Made by a program: the position numbers and the translations under genes. Under the pieces are notes generated by a model. That model was not told the DNA's origin. It did no database searches and saw only the letters and a program-made list of their open reading frames with translations. A stretch of DNA of 15,741 bases from DAINRZ01 sp964634885. Lineage in GTDB: Bacteria > Bacteroidota > Ignavibacteria > Kapaibacteriales > UBA2268. The DNA is taken from contig CAZWLN010000080.1 in the NCBI GenBank assembly GCA_964634885.1, positions 1 through 15,741 of the forward strand. The letters run 5' to 3'. How positions within the stretch are numbered: position 1 is the first letter of the stretch; each line of letters opens with the position of its first letter. Positions 1 to 7,930 of this stretch are shown one piece after another.

Positions 1-59
1 TCAGAATTGGCTACGCCGGTCTCGCTTCGCTCGGCTCAGCATTCAGAATTCTCAACAAA
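1..59. other. Intergenic left edge with short repeats
   Basis: This is the sequence downstream of the tail-protein stop codon. It holds no supportable gene. TCAGAATT occurs twice in direct orientation (1-8 and 43-50), and CTCGCTTCGCTC (21-32) is a mirror-symmetric stretch. It may be a dispersed intergenic filler or the leader of the next minus-strand gene, which lies outside the window. Confidence 0.4.
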
Positions 60-623
60 CTAGCTTTTCGCCGTGAAGAACCTGATGCAGCCGTACTCCG
101 CTGAGGTAATGGAAATATCTGTCGGGGTTTGTATCCTGCTGCTGTCGAGGCAGGCAGAAGGGCAATAGACAGGCGAATCGGGCACAGTGGTAATCTGGAC
201 AGGATAATTGCCGACATTCTTCGCCTGGTATGAAGCGTTGCCGCTGTCGCCGGTAAGAATTCCCCTGCCTACAATTACTTTTATCCTGTTGTTTACATCT
301 TTGGCGCCATACCAGACATAGCCGAACGGCGTATTCCTGTCGATGCCCGAAATCAGGATGTCTTTGTCGCTGTCCACGTATTCAATCTCCTGGGTCTCGA
401 CAGAAGCGCTGCCGAGGTAAGACTTCAGGAATTCCCCGTATGCTTCGTCGTCGATCTTGCTGTCCATCTCTATTATCATGCTGTTCTTCTTTGGGTGTCC
501 GCTGATGTTGAAAGTTACGTTCTTGTCGAAAACAAAAGTCCTTGTCGCGCTGAATTCCCCGTTTGCCCCAATCGGGAATATCTCTAATTTATTTCCGGCT
601 CCTACCGGCGCTCTAAGCCCCAT
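60..623 (-). CDS. Probable phage major tail (tube) protein
   Basis: The product is 187 aa, soluble, with no membrane segment and a beta-rich, Gly/Asn/Thr-containing sequence. It has no motif I can name with certainty. Size and position (last gene after the connector and tail-completion genes, before the expected chaperone and tape-measure genes) fit a tail-tube protein of a long-tailed phage. The ATG at 623 is preceded on the minus strand by a strong AGGAGG site about 5 nt away, the strongest ribosome binding site in this part of the operon, as expected for an abundant structural protein. The start overlaps the end of the glycosyltransferase gene by 11 bp. The C-terminal part carries two close cysteines (YCPSACL). 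Tail-tube identity is inferred from context; another small virion protein is possible. Confidence 0.5.
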   Translation of the reverse strand: MGLRAPVGAGNKLEIFPIGANGEFSATRTFVFDKNVTFNISGHPKKNSMIIEMDSKIDDEAYGEFLKSYLGSASVETQEIEYVDSDKDILISGIDRNTPFGYVWYGAKDVNNRIKVIVGRGILTGDSGNASYQAKNVGNYPVQITTVPDSPVYCPSACLDSSRIQTPTDISITSAEYGCIRFFTAKS

Positions 624-1929
624 GGCTCCCTCCTGTAATTGATTGAAAAGTCCTGTAATTATGTGCTTCGCTTATTATATAATCAAAATAATGTTTCTCT
701 GTGAGCGCTTCCCCGCCCCTGATCAGCATCTTCAGCCTGGCTTCAGCCTTTGCGGCCAGTTGCCCGGCGCTGCCTTCGTATCCTGTGTGGTGGATGATGA
801 TGTTGCTGTCGCCAAACACCAATCCCTGTTCGATCATCGACTGATCGATAGTCTCATGAACTGTCCCCTTCCATTCGAGCCGGGGCAGGTTCCGGAACAT
901 TCGCACCTGCTGTGTCATCGAACTGCCGAATACACCTGCGTTTTCAACGGAAGGAATGACCGACACGTTTCTTACCTGCAAGCCCGCAAATGAGCTGCGT
1001 TCCAGTTCCAACGCCGCACTGAGAATGTCTCCGTGCTGGTGCGGCAGCAGCCTCTCGTCGGCGTCGATGCTGAACACCACCGGCTTCGTAGCAAGCGTTT
1101 TTGCTGCGTTGCGCGCCTCACAGTAGCTGAATTCGCCGTAGTAGTACTTTGCGTATATCCTGCTCCCGTTCGACTGTATGGCGCTCAGCCCCCGGAGAAA
1201 CGGGTCCCGGATGGTTTCAACCAGGACAACCTCACTACCTGCAGGAAGAGACGCAAGCATTTCCGCCAGTCTTTTCCTGTCCTCGCTTTTGAAGATTGCA
1301 ACAAAACTGATAATATTCTTCAATTTGTGAGAGAAGACTGTCTTTCCTGTTGCAGCGCCTTTCTCATTACCAATTGCGCTTCTTTCTTTTGAGGAGGCTC
1401 CATTCTTCCCTGAATGGATTACCGGCACACTGTCGGCAATGCAGAACGGGATACCCGTATGCCGGTACATACGCTGCACCGGGCCTTCGGAATTGTAACT
1501 GTCTTCAAACAGCTCCATCACCTGTTCCAAATACTCCCGGTCCATCAGGATACATCCAGCTTCTGCCCAGTCGGTAAAACGCAGTTCCGTATCGCGTTGC
1601 GGAGCCATGAATTCATCTGCGCCGCAGCCACCGGCAACAGCCGGTACCAACACCCTGATCCCCAGGTTTTCCATCATACCGAAAAGCCTGTTGAGTTCAG
1701 ATGTCCTTGCGACTATTCCGTCTTCGGCGAAACAGAACCGCTCATATTTACTTAAATGGCCTTCAGATATTATCTCTTTCAGAATTTCTGCAAAATTCAA
1801 GCCTCCGTCAGGCCCGCAAACACTATGTCCTTCGCCTCCGATGCAGGCAAGAGTATATTTCCTGTCTTCGTCCTGAAGGTTCCGGTGCAGGGACATTGCG
1901 CCGATATTGCAAATCAGGAGATTCTTCAT
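613..1929 (-). CDS. Two-domain family 2-like glycosyltransferase in the tail operon
   Basis: The product is 438 aa when started at the ATG at 1929. That ATG overlaps the upstream stop as ATGA, which argues for translational coupling; an upstream in-frame start at 1959 would overlap more and is less likely. The C-terminal half (about 200-438) is a clear GT-A family 2 enzyme: EARNAA at 271-276, the SIDADE metal/nucleotide-sugar DxD motif at 287-292, the VRMFRN...WKGTVHE block at 342-359 and HHTGYE at 380-385, as in WaaE/SunS-type transferases. The N-terminal half (1-175) also looks like a GT-A fold, with an AEDG element at 68-71 in the DxD position and a late 'AGCILMDREYLEQV' acceptor-like block, but it is more diverged. 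The enzyme probably transfers a sugar to a protein or glycan. Its place inside the morphogenesis operon suggests a virion protein as acceptor (inference). No transmembrane segment is seen. Confidence 0.85.
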   Translation of the reverse strand: MKNLLICNIGAMSLHRNLQDEDRKYTLACIGGEGHSVCGPDGGLNFAEILKEIISEGHLSKYERFCFAEDGIVARTSELNRLFGMMENLGIRVLVPAVAGGCGADEFMAPQRDTELRFTDWAEAGCILMDREYLEQVMELFEDSYNSEGPVQRMYRHTGIPFCIADSVPVIHSGKNGASSKERSAIGNEKGAATGKTVFSHKLKNIISFVAIFKSEDRKRLAEMLASLPAGSEVVLVETIRDPFLRGLSAIQSNGSRIYAKYYYGEFSYCEARNAAKTLATKPVVFSIDADERLLPHQHGDILSAALELERSSFAGLQVRNVSVIPSVENAGVFGSSMTQQVRMFRNLPRLEWKGTVHETIDQSMIEQGLVFGDSNIIIHHTGYEGSAGQLAAKAEARLKMLIRGGEALTEKHYFDYIISEAHNYRTFQSITGGSHGA

Positions 1930-2333
1930 GACAGTACCCCGGCTTTCCACACGTACCATAGCTCGTTGTCCATTTCATAGCTGCCGCCTTCGTCCACGAT
2001 ATAGCACAGGGTATCGCTGCCGCCGCAGTCTGCGATGAAGCTCCTGTTCTCCTGCAGCGCCTCGGTAATCCTGAATACGAGGCCTCTTGTGTTCTCGTCC
2101 GCTTTGATGTATATCGTATAGTTGCTGACCATTATTATCCCGCTGTCGGAGTACCTGTCGTGCGGCTTGTGGCTTGTCAGCACGACAAATATCTGTTTTT
2201 TAATTCCGCTGTGCCTGTTTTGCACTTGTGCCAGCCCCAGTCCTGTTTCATGGATGACGCTGTAATCCTCGCCGGCAGCCGCTTTGATTATGCCGGCCAG
2301 GGCTTCCGTCAATCCCGGTTTACTGTCGCTCAT
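1926..2333 (-). CDS. Small phage tail-completion/terminator-like protein, hypothetical
   Basis: The product is 135 aa and soluble. I recognise no family motif. An N-terminal helical stretch (SKPGLTEALAGIIKAAAG) is followed by alternating beta-like segments. This size and layout fit the tail-terminator or head-tail joining proteins usually encoded between connector genes and the tail-tube gene. The start ATG at 2333 lies 2 bp after the previous stop, with GGAGG about 10 nt upstream. The stop overlaps the start of the glycosyltransferase as ATGA. The role is assigned from position only. Confidence 0.55.
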   Translation of the reverse strand: MSDSKPGLTEALAGIIKAAAGEDYSVIHETGLGLAQVQNRHSGIKKQIFVVLTSHKPHDRYSDSGIIMVSNYTIYIKADENTRGLVFRITEALQENRSFIADCGGSDTLCYIVDEGGSYEMDNELWYVWKAGVLS

Positions 2334-2335
2334 AC

Positions 2336-2752
2336 TCAGATGCCTCCGTTTGTTCCTGAAAATAACTGCCTTTTAACAGTTTTGATAATTATTTCTTTGA
2401 TCCTGCCGGCCAGTTGCCTCAGCACGCTTCCTCCCATTGCGCCGGGACAGGACGACACCGCGACGATGAACCTGACGGCGGCCCCCTCCGTTTCTACTTT
2501 GCAGCTACAACTCAGGGACTCCTTCTTCTTCTCATTTTTTCGGGGTTTATTCTTTATTGATGCGACTTTCCCGAACAATCCGGTTCCACCCTCTTCTACA
2601 CGCTGTTTCGCAGTACTTTCGGCAGGAACAATTGCTTCAGCACAGGCGGCAAGTTCCTCTTCAACCGCCGCGGCAGCGCATCGCAGCCTTGCCGGTGAAG
2701 CAATCCTGCGAATACCCGATACTATCGCTTTTTCAATATCCACTGCCTGCAT
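2336..2752 (-). CDS. Hypothetical phage head-tail joining or tail protein
   Basis: The product is 138 aa. The first 50 residues are alanine-rich and helical, the middle is strongly basic and lysine-rich (KNKPRKNEKKK, about 67-77), and the C-terminus is again helical and basic. It contains four cysteines (in RCAAA, ACAEA, SCSCK and SSCPG segments there are five Cys positions in all). I recognise no domain. It begins 4 bp after the preceding gene, with a purine-rich AGAGAGG site upstream of the ATG at 2752, and is 2 bp from the next gene, so it belongs to the morphogenesis operon. A neck or HK97-gp10-like role is possible from position but not shown by sequence. Confidence 0.5.
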   Translation of the reverse strand: MQAVDIEKAIVSGIRRIASPARLRCAAAAVEEELAACAEAIVPAESTAKQRVEEGGTGLFGKVASIKNKPRKNEKKKESLSCSCKVETEGAAVRFIVAVSSCPGAMGGSVLRQLAGRIKEIIIKTVKRQLFSGTNGGI

Positions 2753-2756
2753 CGGC

Positions 2757-3152
2757 CTACCCTCTCTGGAGATTGCCCATTACCGGCGAGTCGGCCGTTT
2801 CGGTGTAAAGGTCGCCGAACCCGGCCTTCAGGTTATTGTACGCCAGGAGGCATTCACGCTTACGCAGGGCGTTCTTGTTTTCCACGTCGTCGATCTCGAC
2901 GAAGTAGAAGTAGCACTGAAGGTACATCAGTGCAGTACTGAACACCGAGGTATATTTGGCGGCTATGTCGCCGAGCGCTGCCTCCTGTTCCGGCTGCAGC
3001 CTGAAAATCAGCCTCAGGTCATTCTTCAGCGTGTCGAGAGCTATCCGTTTCTTCAGCAGCTTCAGTTCGCTGTCTGTAATATCCCCGGCAAACAGGTCGG
3101 GATAGAGTTCCCTCATCAGCAGAGGATCGATCTCCAATTCGTCGAATGTCAT
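2757..3152 (-). CDS. Putative head-tail connector (adaptor) protein
   Basis: The product is 131 aa and mainly alpha-helical by inspection. It starts with an acidic segment (MTFDELEIDPLLMRELYPDL), followed by several amphipathic helices. It is the first gene after the major capsid gene, where long-tailed phages usually encode the small helical adaptor (gp6/gp15-like) that binds the portal ring. The ATG at 3152 is preceded by AGGGAG about 6 nt away. It is separated from the capsid gene by an 88-bp GC-rich spacer, the largest gap in the head/tail block. The function comes from position and helical character, not from a recognised motif. Confidence 0.55.
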   Translation of the reverse strand: MTFDELEIDPLLMRELYPDLFAGDITDSELKLLKKRIALDTLKNDLRLIFRLQPEQEAALGDIAAKYTSVFSTALMYLQCYFYFVEIDDVENKNALRKRECLLAYNNLKAGFGDLYTETADSPVMGNLQRG

Positions 3153-3171
3153 TGTTTCTCCCTGTTATTTT

Positions 3172-3209
3172 CCGCAGGGGGCGCCCCGCAGGATTGGAAC
3201 CCCGCAGGG
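3172..3209. repeat. GC-rich spacer with three CCGCAGG copies and a palindrome
   Basis: The gap between the capsid gene and the connector gene contains CCGCAGG at 3172-3178, 3186-3192 and 3202-3208, and a perfect GGGGCGCCCC palindrome at 3178-3187. On the minus strand this could fold into a stable hairpin just after the capsid stop and protect or attenuate the capsid mRNA. No T-tract follows, so it is not a typical intrinsic terminator. The role is inferred. Confidence 0.35.
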
Positions 3210-3240
3210 ACAGCCCCGGCAATGATTATTTACCTGGTTT

Positions 3241-4212
3241 TCAGCTTGCCGGCTGAGGTTTAGCCAGCACCTTGCAGATGGTGATGTGTTTGTTCTCGAA
3301 TACCTTATTCCAGTAAGTGCTCGTTTCCAGGTCAGACTGTGTCGGGTCGTATGCAGTGTGAGTCCAGGATATGCCTTTGACGGCAGGCACAAAGTCGGCA
3401 TACCAGAATACGCTGTATTTACCGCCGCCAACGGCAGGCTCGAAGTCTTCATAGACACGTACATTGCGCTGCCAGGCTAAGTAAAGCGGCTTACCCCTAA
3501 CGATGTAAACCGGGTAAACCGTGTCGCTGCCGACGGTTACGGGCTGGCAGAGGCTGTCGTTGAGCAATACCCTCTTACCCAGGAAAGTAGGAATCCTTCC
3601 TGTCGCCATAATCGAGGAGCTGAAATCCGAAGCGCTCTCATAGCTCGCAGTACCTTCGATGATTAGGTCGCTGTAAATTGCGCTTGGCATGATGTAAGCG
3701 TCGAACTTGTCCATATCCTCGCCGTAAATCGTCTGCACTGCCTTCGTTGCGGCGCCGATGTCGAAGTACCCCGTACCGACACTGTAAGCGTTGTAAACAT
3801 GGCTTGAAGCGAGAGGCCCTGCGAAGGCTCCTTTCACGGCGCTGATCAGGAAATCCTGTACCGTGTCGAGTACGATTTCAGCCCGTTGCAGCATCAGCGA
3901 ATCAAGGCCTGCAGCCCCGCGGGTAATGCGGTCGTACTCTGTCTCGTAATAGCCGTCGCCGATGTGAGCCACAACGAGGTTCTCCTTGTAATCGGAGGCA
4001 GTAGTGGCTGTAATCGTCGTACCCGAGTTGTAGGTTACAGGATTGGCAATCTCGCGCAGGTTCTCCTGGTAGGGCCTGACGAAATACTTGCCGCCCTGGT
4101 TCACGATGCTCGTTGTGTCCTGCTCCACCAATCCCATGCTCAGGATGTTGGCCTTGCTGACGAGCGCTTCCTGGATCCATGGTGTCCAGTTCACCGGTGT
4201 TTGTTTTGACAT
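3241..4212 (-). CDS. Major capsid protein
   Basis: The product is 323 aa. It lies directly after a scaffold-like gene and two genes after the portal, the canonical capsid position. Its sequence is typical of a mature-length coat protein of the HK97-like fold: N-terminal helix (TPWIQEALVSKANILSMG), a long central segment with 'YNSGTTITATTASDYKE', a spine-helix-like region around 125-150 (AEIVLDTVQDFLISAVKGAF), and the A-domain-type 'FDAYIMPSAIYSDL' and 'LGKRVLLNDSL' segments. Related proteins use 'vv.hp..y..l' and 'G..v..sd.l' at these places. No N-terminal delta domain or separate protease gene is seen, so assembly probably uses the separate scaffold. GGGAGG lies about 8 nt before the ATG at 4212. 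The fold assignment is by pattern, not search. Confidence 0.8.
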   Translation of the reverse strand: MSKQTPVNWTPWIQEALVSKANILSMGLVEQDTTSIVNQGGKYFVRPYQENLREIANPVTYNSGTTITATTASDYKENLVVAHIGDGYYETEYDRITRGAAGLDSLMLQRAEIVLDTVQDFLISAVKGAFAGPLASSHVYNAYSVGTGYFDIGAATKAVQTIYGEDMDKFDAYIMPSAIYSDLIIEGTASYESASDFSSSIMATGRIPTFLGKRVLLNDSLCQPVTVGSDTVYPVYIVRGKPLYLAWQRNVRVYEDFEPAVGGGKYSVFWYADFVPAVKGISWTHTAYDPTQSDLETSTYWNKVFENKHITICKVLAKPQPAS

Positions 4213-4215
4213 GTC

Positions 4216-4908
4216 TTATCCTCCCTGTCTTTTCTTTTGAAATTGTTTAGCTTTTAATTGATTGAACAACTCCGGATTCTCGGCGTTGAGCCTGAGCTGT
4301 TCGTCTAAGCTCATTGCCTCGATGTCCTGTTCGTACCTGGCGCCGTTCTTTGCGCCGGGGCTTCCGGCAGCCCTCCCGACCACGCCGAGCAGTATTTGCA
4401 GTTGCTTCCTGCTGCTGTCCCTGAAAGCATCCCTCATCTCACCGGGCAGCAATTGCACCATCTCCGCACGCTCTGCTTCATATTCCTCCGCCACAGCTTT
4501 CAGTTTCGCCAATTCCTCGTTGTGCTTTGCCTCCATTCCGGCAATTTCCTTCTCAGCCGTTTCGTAGAGGGTTTTGTAATCGGCGCCTTCTTTCTGCCTG
4601 GTTTCAGGTTCTGCCTGAACCGCCGGTGTTTTCCCTTCGTCGCTGTCCCTCTCGTTGATTTCCTTCTTCAGGGCTTCCAATTCATCGATCAACTGCTCTT
4701 TCCCAGTCTTGCGTGCCAGCACTCTCCAGCGTGCAGCTTCCGACCTTGCTTTCCTGATCTCCTCCTTTGCCTCTGGGGGCAGGCTGTCCATCCAGCTTTC
4801 CACCGTGCCTTCATTTGCATTTTCGGGTATCTTCGATCCTGTCGAAGAAATTTCCATCGAACCGCCGGTTTGCTTCATCACTGCGCCGGCCTCATTAATC
4901 CTATCCAT
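4216..4908 (-). CDS. Scaffold-like capsid assembly protein
   Basis: The product is 230 aa when started at the ATG at 4908, which has a strong AGGGAGG site about 6 nt upstream; a longer in-frame start at 4977 lacks this. The protein is extremely charged and Glu/Lys/Ala-rich, with predicted coiled-coil from about 45 to 155 and a basic C-terminus (KAKQFQKKRQGG). Scaffolding proteins of tailed phages commonly combine a long coiled coil with a basic C-terminal helix-turn-helix that binds the coat protein. The position between portal and major capsid genes supports this. It starts 8 bp inside the end of the upstream gene and ends 3 bp before the capsid gene. No protease motif is present. Confidence 0.75.
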   Translation of the reverse strand: MDRINEAGAVMKQTGGSMEISSTGSKIPENANEGTVESWMDSLPPEAKEEIRKARSEAARWRVLARKTGKEQLIDELEALKKEINERDSDEGKTPAVQAEPETRQKEGADYKTLYETAEKEIAGMEAKHNEELAKLKAVAEEYEAERAEMVQLLPGEMRDAFRDSSRKQLQILLGVVGRAAGSPGAKNGARYEQDIEAMSLDEQLRLNAENPELFNQLKAKQFQKKRQGG

Positions 4909-5119
4909 TCTGCCTCCCTTTCTTTGTGCTGTTGGCCGTCGTTTCGATAATCCGCACTCTTTGCGCAATATCGTCAAGTGTTGACCTGAGGGCTTCGACC
5001 TCGCGTTTCAGCCCCTCGACCGCCGACTGCATCCCCGATTCCTTGCGGAGCCTGATTGCCTTTGTCCGGGCCTGGTTCTCCAGGTCAATCTGATTCCGGA
5101 GTTGTTCCTGTTTTGTCAT
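4901..5119 (-). CDS. Small coiled-coil protein in the head operon
   Basis: The product is 72 aa. The start is chosen at the ATG at 5119 because GGAG lies about 7 nt upstream on the minus strand (an in-frame start at 5206 would lie deep inside the portal gene). It is entirely helical and charged, with heptad-like spacing from about residue 25 to 60 (VEGLKREVEALRSTLDDIAQRV). It overlaps the portal gene end by 35 bp and the scaffold gene start by 8 bp, so all three are probably translated from one message. It may assist the scaffold or portal. No family is recognised. Confidence 0.6.
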   Translation of the reverse strand: MTKQEQLRNQIDLENQARTKAIRLRKESGMQSAVEGLKREVEALRSTLDDIAQRVRIIETTANSTKKGRQNG

Positions 5120-6683
5120 TATAATCTCCAATTTGTTTGAATAGTTCGAGGTTTTTGTTAATTGCGTCAATTGCTTCCTTGTCCGATGAGATATTGTCGT
5201 CGGCACGCAGCGCCCTGAGGTACTCGAGTGGGCTGACGATGCCGAGTTCCCTTTTCCTGTTCAGTATTTCAATCTCTTCTTTTGAACTTTCCCTGTTGAA
5301 CAGCTCCCTGTAATCGATCCGGAAGTCGTAGGCGCTCCCGAAACATCCGCGCCAGGGGCTTGCCGGGTCCTTGTCAGCCACTGTAACAATTAGTTTCAGG
5401 AGCCTTTTCTCGAAAGGTTTCAGCAGCGAGCAGTCTTCTTTCCTGACATTCTCCAGTTCACGGTAATCGACTTTCAAGGCTTCGCCGCTCGCCAGGCCGG
5501 GATTGTCCAGTACCAGGCTGTTAGGCAGGCCGAGGTTTTTCATTGCCTGGACCATCACTTTCTCCTTGAGATTCTGGATTGCTTCAAAATAGACAGACTG
5601 GCTCAGTGTCTCGGCCTTCGGAGGCATCAGCGAACCGTCCTGCTGCACATTATTGCTGATGAGAGCCGTCCCCGGACTGATTGGCAGGTTCTCCCTACCC
5701 AGCCCGAAATTGACGAACACCCACAGTGCAATTGCCGAATAGGTCACATTCTCCCTTGCGAGGTAATCGAGCATATTTGCAGTGAGCTGTGCCCTGAGGA
5801 GTTCGGACAGGTCTTCGCGGCCTTCGGTACCGTCCCCGTCGTTGACGTCGAAAGTCAGTATCTCGAAAGGTACGGTTCCGTAGCCATGTTCCAGTTCCGT
5901 CATCCCGGCCAGCCCGCGGGCAGTGTACCCCCCGGCAACAGAGTCGTAACTCAGTGTTTCCTGAACGAAAGGTATTGGCGTACCGTTTTCGTCGAGCAAC
6001 CTGTAAACTTTACGGTCCCAGTAATCGAACCTGAGGACAGTTTCGGTTTCTCCGTTGACAGGATTGGCCACAAGCTCGTAGAATGGTTTGTACAGTGCCA
6101 GCGCTTCGCCGTAATCGTCCCGGACTACCTGGTATTGGTCGGGAGTCAGGATTTGCAGTTGGACGCAGCCTCTCCTGATGCGGGGATGGACTGCGGCTTC
6201 ACCAGTGAATTTCGCTTTCTGGTGCGCTTTGTTCAGGACATAGTCCAGGTTGCAGGACGCAAGCAGCCTGTTGAGCATATCTTTCCTGCTGCCGTCGGGG
6301 AGCGGCCTGAGCGACGCAGCCTCGAGCGCCTCCCTGTCCGGACTGTTCAGGTAATTGGTACAGAGGTTTTTAATAACTCTTTTCACATACAGATTGTCAG
6401 TGGGAAGGCTCGTGTAATGGCGGTTGATGCCGTCGGTAGGGCGTCCTGCAGCGAAGCCCGAGGCCTTCAGGTAACTGAACAGCAGCCTGCGGCGCTCTTC
6501 CGCAGCTTCGCGGCCGTCGCGCAGGAAAGCTGCGAGGCTTCGATTGTAGCACATGTCATAGATATTTCTGTTAAGGCCTGAGACTTCCATATTCTGCCAC
6601 ACCCTGACGACGTCGGAGCTGAAAGCGTCAACACAGACCGGAGTCCTCGAACCCGGTGAATTGTGGATTAATTCTTGCATCAT
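5085..6683 (-). CDS. Phage portal protein
   Basis: The product is 532 aa, a normal length for SPP1 gp6-type portals. It would form the dodecameric ring at the capsid vertex through which DNA is packaged by the terminase. Family-like elements are the N-terminal 'VKRVIKNLCTNYL' helix, the central clip/stem region, and the hallmark 'SGEALKVDYRELENVRK' helix, followed by 'FEKRLLKLIVTVAD' and a C-terminal 'FRIDYRELFNRE...EEIEILNRKRELGIVSPLEYLRAL' crown helix pair. The first codon (6683) overlaps the large terminase stop as ATGA. A second ATG follows immediately. The order terminase-portal-scaffold-capsid matches many siphoviruses. Confidence 0.9.
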   Translation of the reverse strand: MMQELIHNSPGSRTPVCVDAFSSDVVRVWQNMEVSGLNRNIYDMCYNRSLAAFLRDGREAAEERRRLLFSYLKASGFAAGRPTDGINRHYTSLPTDNLYVKRVIKNLCTNYLNSPDREALEAASLRPLPDGSRKDMLNRLLASCNLDYVLNKAHQKAKFTGEAAVHPRIRRGCVQLQILTPDQYQVVRDDYGEALALYKPFYELVANPVNGETETVLRFDYWDRKVYRLLDENGTPIPFVQETLSYDSVAGGYTARGLAGMTELEHGYGTVPFEILTFDVNDGDGTEGREDLSELLRAQLTANMLDYLARENVTYSAIALWVFVNFGLGRENLPISPGTALISNNVQQDGSLMPPKAETLSQSVYFEAIQNLKEKVMVQAMKNLGLPNSLVLDNPGLASGEALKVDYRELENVRKEDCSLLKPFEKRLLKLIVTVADKDPASPWRGCFGSAYDFRIDYRELFNRESSKEEIEILNRKRELGIVSPLEYLRALRADDNISSDKEAIDAINKNLELFKQIGDYNDKTGTTPESD

Positions 6684-7930
6684 ATTACCAATACCTCATT
6701 CTTTGTTTGTACAGGATAGTAATTGTAAGGGAAATAGCTCAGGGCGTCCGACGGGTCGCTGATGCCCTCGCTTTTGTTGATCTCGCTGCCGTTCGGCTTC
6801 CATTCGGTTACCTTCAGGTCTTTGTCGAGCCTGGGGCAAAGCCTGCAATTGACAAAGAGAGAGGTCTCCCCGTTGAAATTGCGGAACAGGCCGTTGGTGG
6901 CGTTGACTCTGTCTTTCTGCCTGCGTGTGGGTTTGGTCATCACCCGGTAGCCCCGATAATTCCTGAAATAATACTCGATAATATTATAGTCCGAACGGGC
7001 AGCCTTTGTGTTGAAGCTGTGCCCCGTGTGGTCGCCGGTAATCTCCAGTTCGCCCCTGAAATGGCTCCTCTCGAGAAATTCATCGATCATCACGCATTGG
7101 GCCTGTGTCGATTGGTTTGGTATGACAAATTCCCTGACTGCCGCCCATTTGTCTTTTTCGAATTCCTGCAATACGATGGTACTCAGGGGATTGATGTTAA
7201 AGTCCCATGCAAGAACCGTCCTGAGGCCTGGATCGAACTCCCTGGCAGTGTAATTGTCGGGGCTGTAAACATAATACACAGTGTTGCCCGTCGATTCGAA
7301 ACTGGCGAGGTATTCCTGCCTGAAAGTCTTTTCGTCGAGGTGCTTCTTTGCGTTTTCAATCTCCTGTTTCGGCACCCAGCCGCCGTCGAGCGATGTCCTC
7401 TGGTACGAGGCAATATCCCCGTCGAGGAAAAGGTCATAGAACCAGTTGGACTTCCCGTTGGGGGTACTGATGAACCGGGCTTTGCCCTGGGTGGTGGCGA
7501 GTGTCTGGCGCAGTACTTCAGTCCAGGCCTCCACGGGTATATAGGCGGCTTCGTCGAGATAGACAAAGTGAAATCCTTCCCCGCGTATGGCGTCATAGTT
7601 CTTCGCCCCGTAAACACTGATTGTCGTCCCGTTCCAAAGGCGGATGACCAGGTCGGTCTTGTTGACAGATTGGAGCAGGCCTTCGGGTATTATCGCGAGC
7701 AGCTTGTTCCAAAGCAGCTTCTTGGACATCTTATAGGTCGGTGCAACGTAACAGATGTTTATATCGGGATTCTTCAGTGCGTTGTAAATTATGTCGTAAG
7801 CAATAAGGTAAGTTTTACCGTAACGGCGCCCGGCAACAATGACCACAAACCGCTGGTCCTGCATCGCCTTGAATATTTCATAGGCGTTGGGCTTGAGATG
7901 CAATTCAATATTTTTATCTTTACTCTTCAA
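6680..7930 (-). CDS. terL: Terminase large subunit (packaging ATPase/nuclease)
   Basis: The product is 416 aa and has both catalytic domains. The ATPase has Walker A AGRRYGKT at 33-40, Walker B FVYLDEA at 122-128 and the STPNG coupling motif at 155-159. The RNase H-like nuclease has acidic residues at D243 (AWDFN), D300 (TGDHTG) and D392/D395 (SDPSDAL), matching the metal-binding triad of the family. The enzyme cuts concatemeric DNA and drives it through the portal. The best start is a TTG at 7930, 11 bp inside the end of the small terminase gene; the first in-frame ATG (residue 23) would leave too little sequence before the Walker A motif. The use of TTG with no strong ribosome binding site suggests coupling to the upstream gene. 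Confidence 0.95.
   Translation of the reverse strand: MKSKDKNIELHLKPNAYEIFKAMQDQRFVVIVAGRRYGKTYLIAYDIIYNALKNPDINICYVAPTYKMSKKLLWNKLLAIIPEGLLQSVNKTDLVIRLWNGTTISVYGAKNYDAIRGEGFHFVYLDEAAYIPVEAWTEVLRQTLATTQGKARFISTPNGKSNWFYDLFLDGDIASYQRTSLDGGWVPKQEIENAKKHLDEKTFRQEYLASFESTGNTVYYVYSPDNYTAREFDPGLRTVLAWDFNINPLSTIVLQEFEKDKWAAVREFVIPNQSTQAQCVMIDEFLERSHFRGELEITGDHTGHSFNTKAARSDYNIIEYYFRNYRGYRVMTKPTRRQKDRVNATNGLFRNFNGETSLFVNCRLCPRLDKDLKVTEWKPNGSEINKSEGISDPSDALSYFPYNYYPVQTKNEVLVI

Noticed and set aside
3172..3209. Intrinsic terminator after the capsid gene
   Set aside because: There is a GC-rich palindrome but no T-tract on the minus strand, and the downstream genes must be transcribed from the same operon.
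2160..3263. 367-codon plus-strand open frame across three small minus-strand genes
   Set aside because: The three minus-strand genes each have ribosome binding sites and operon spacing; the plus frame lacks a start site and domain evidence.
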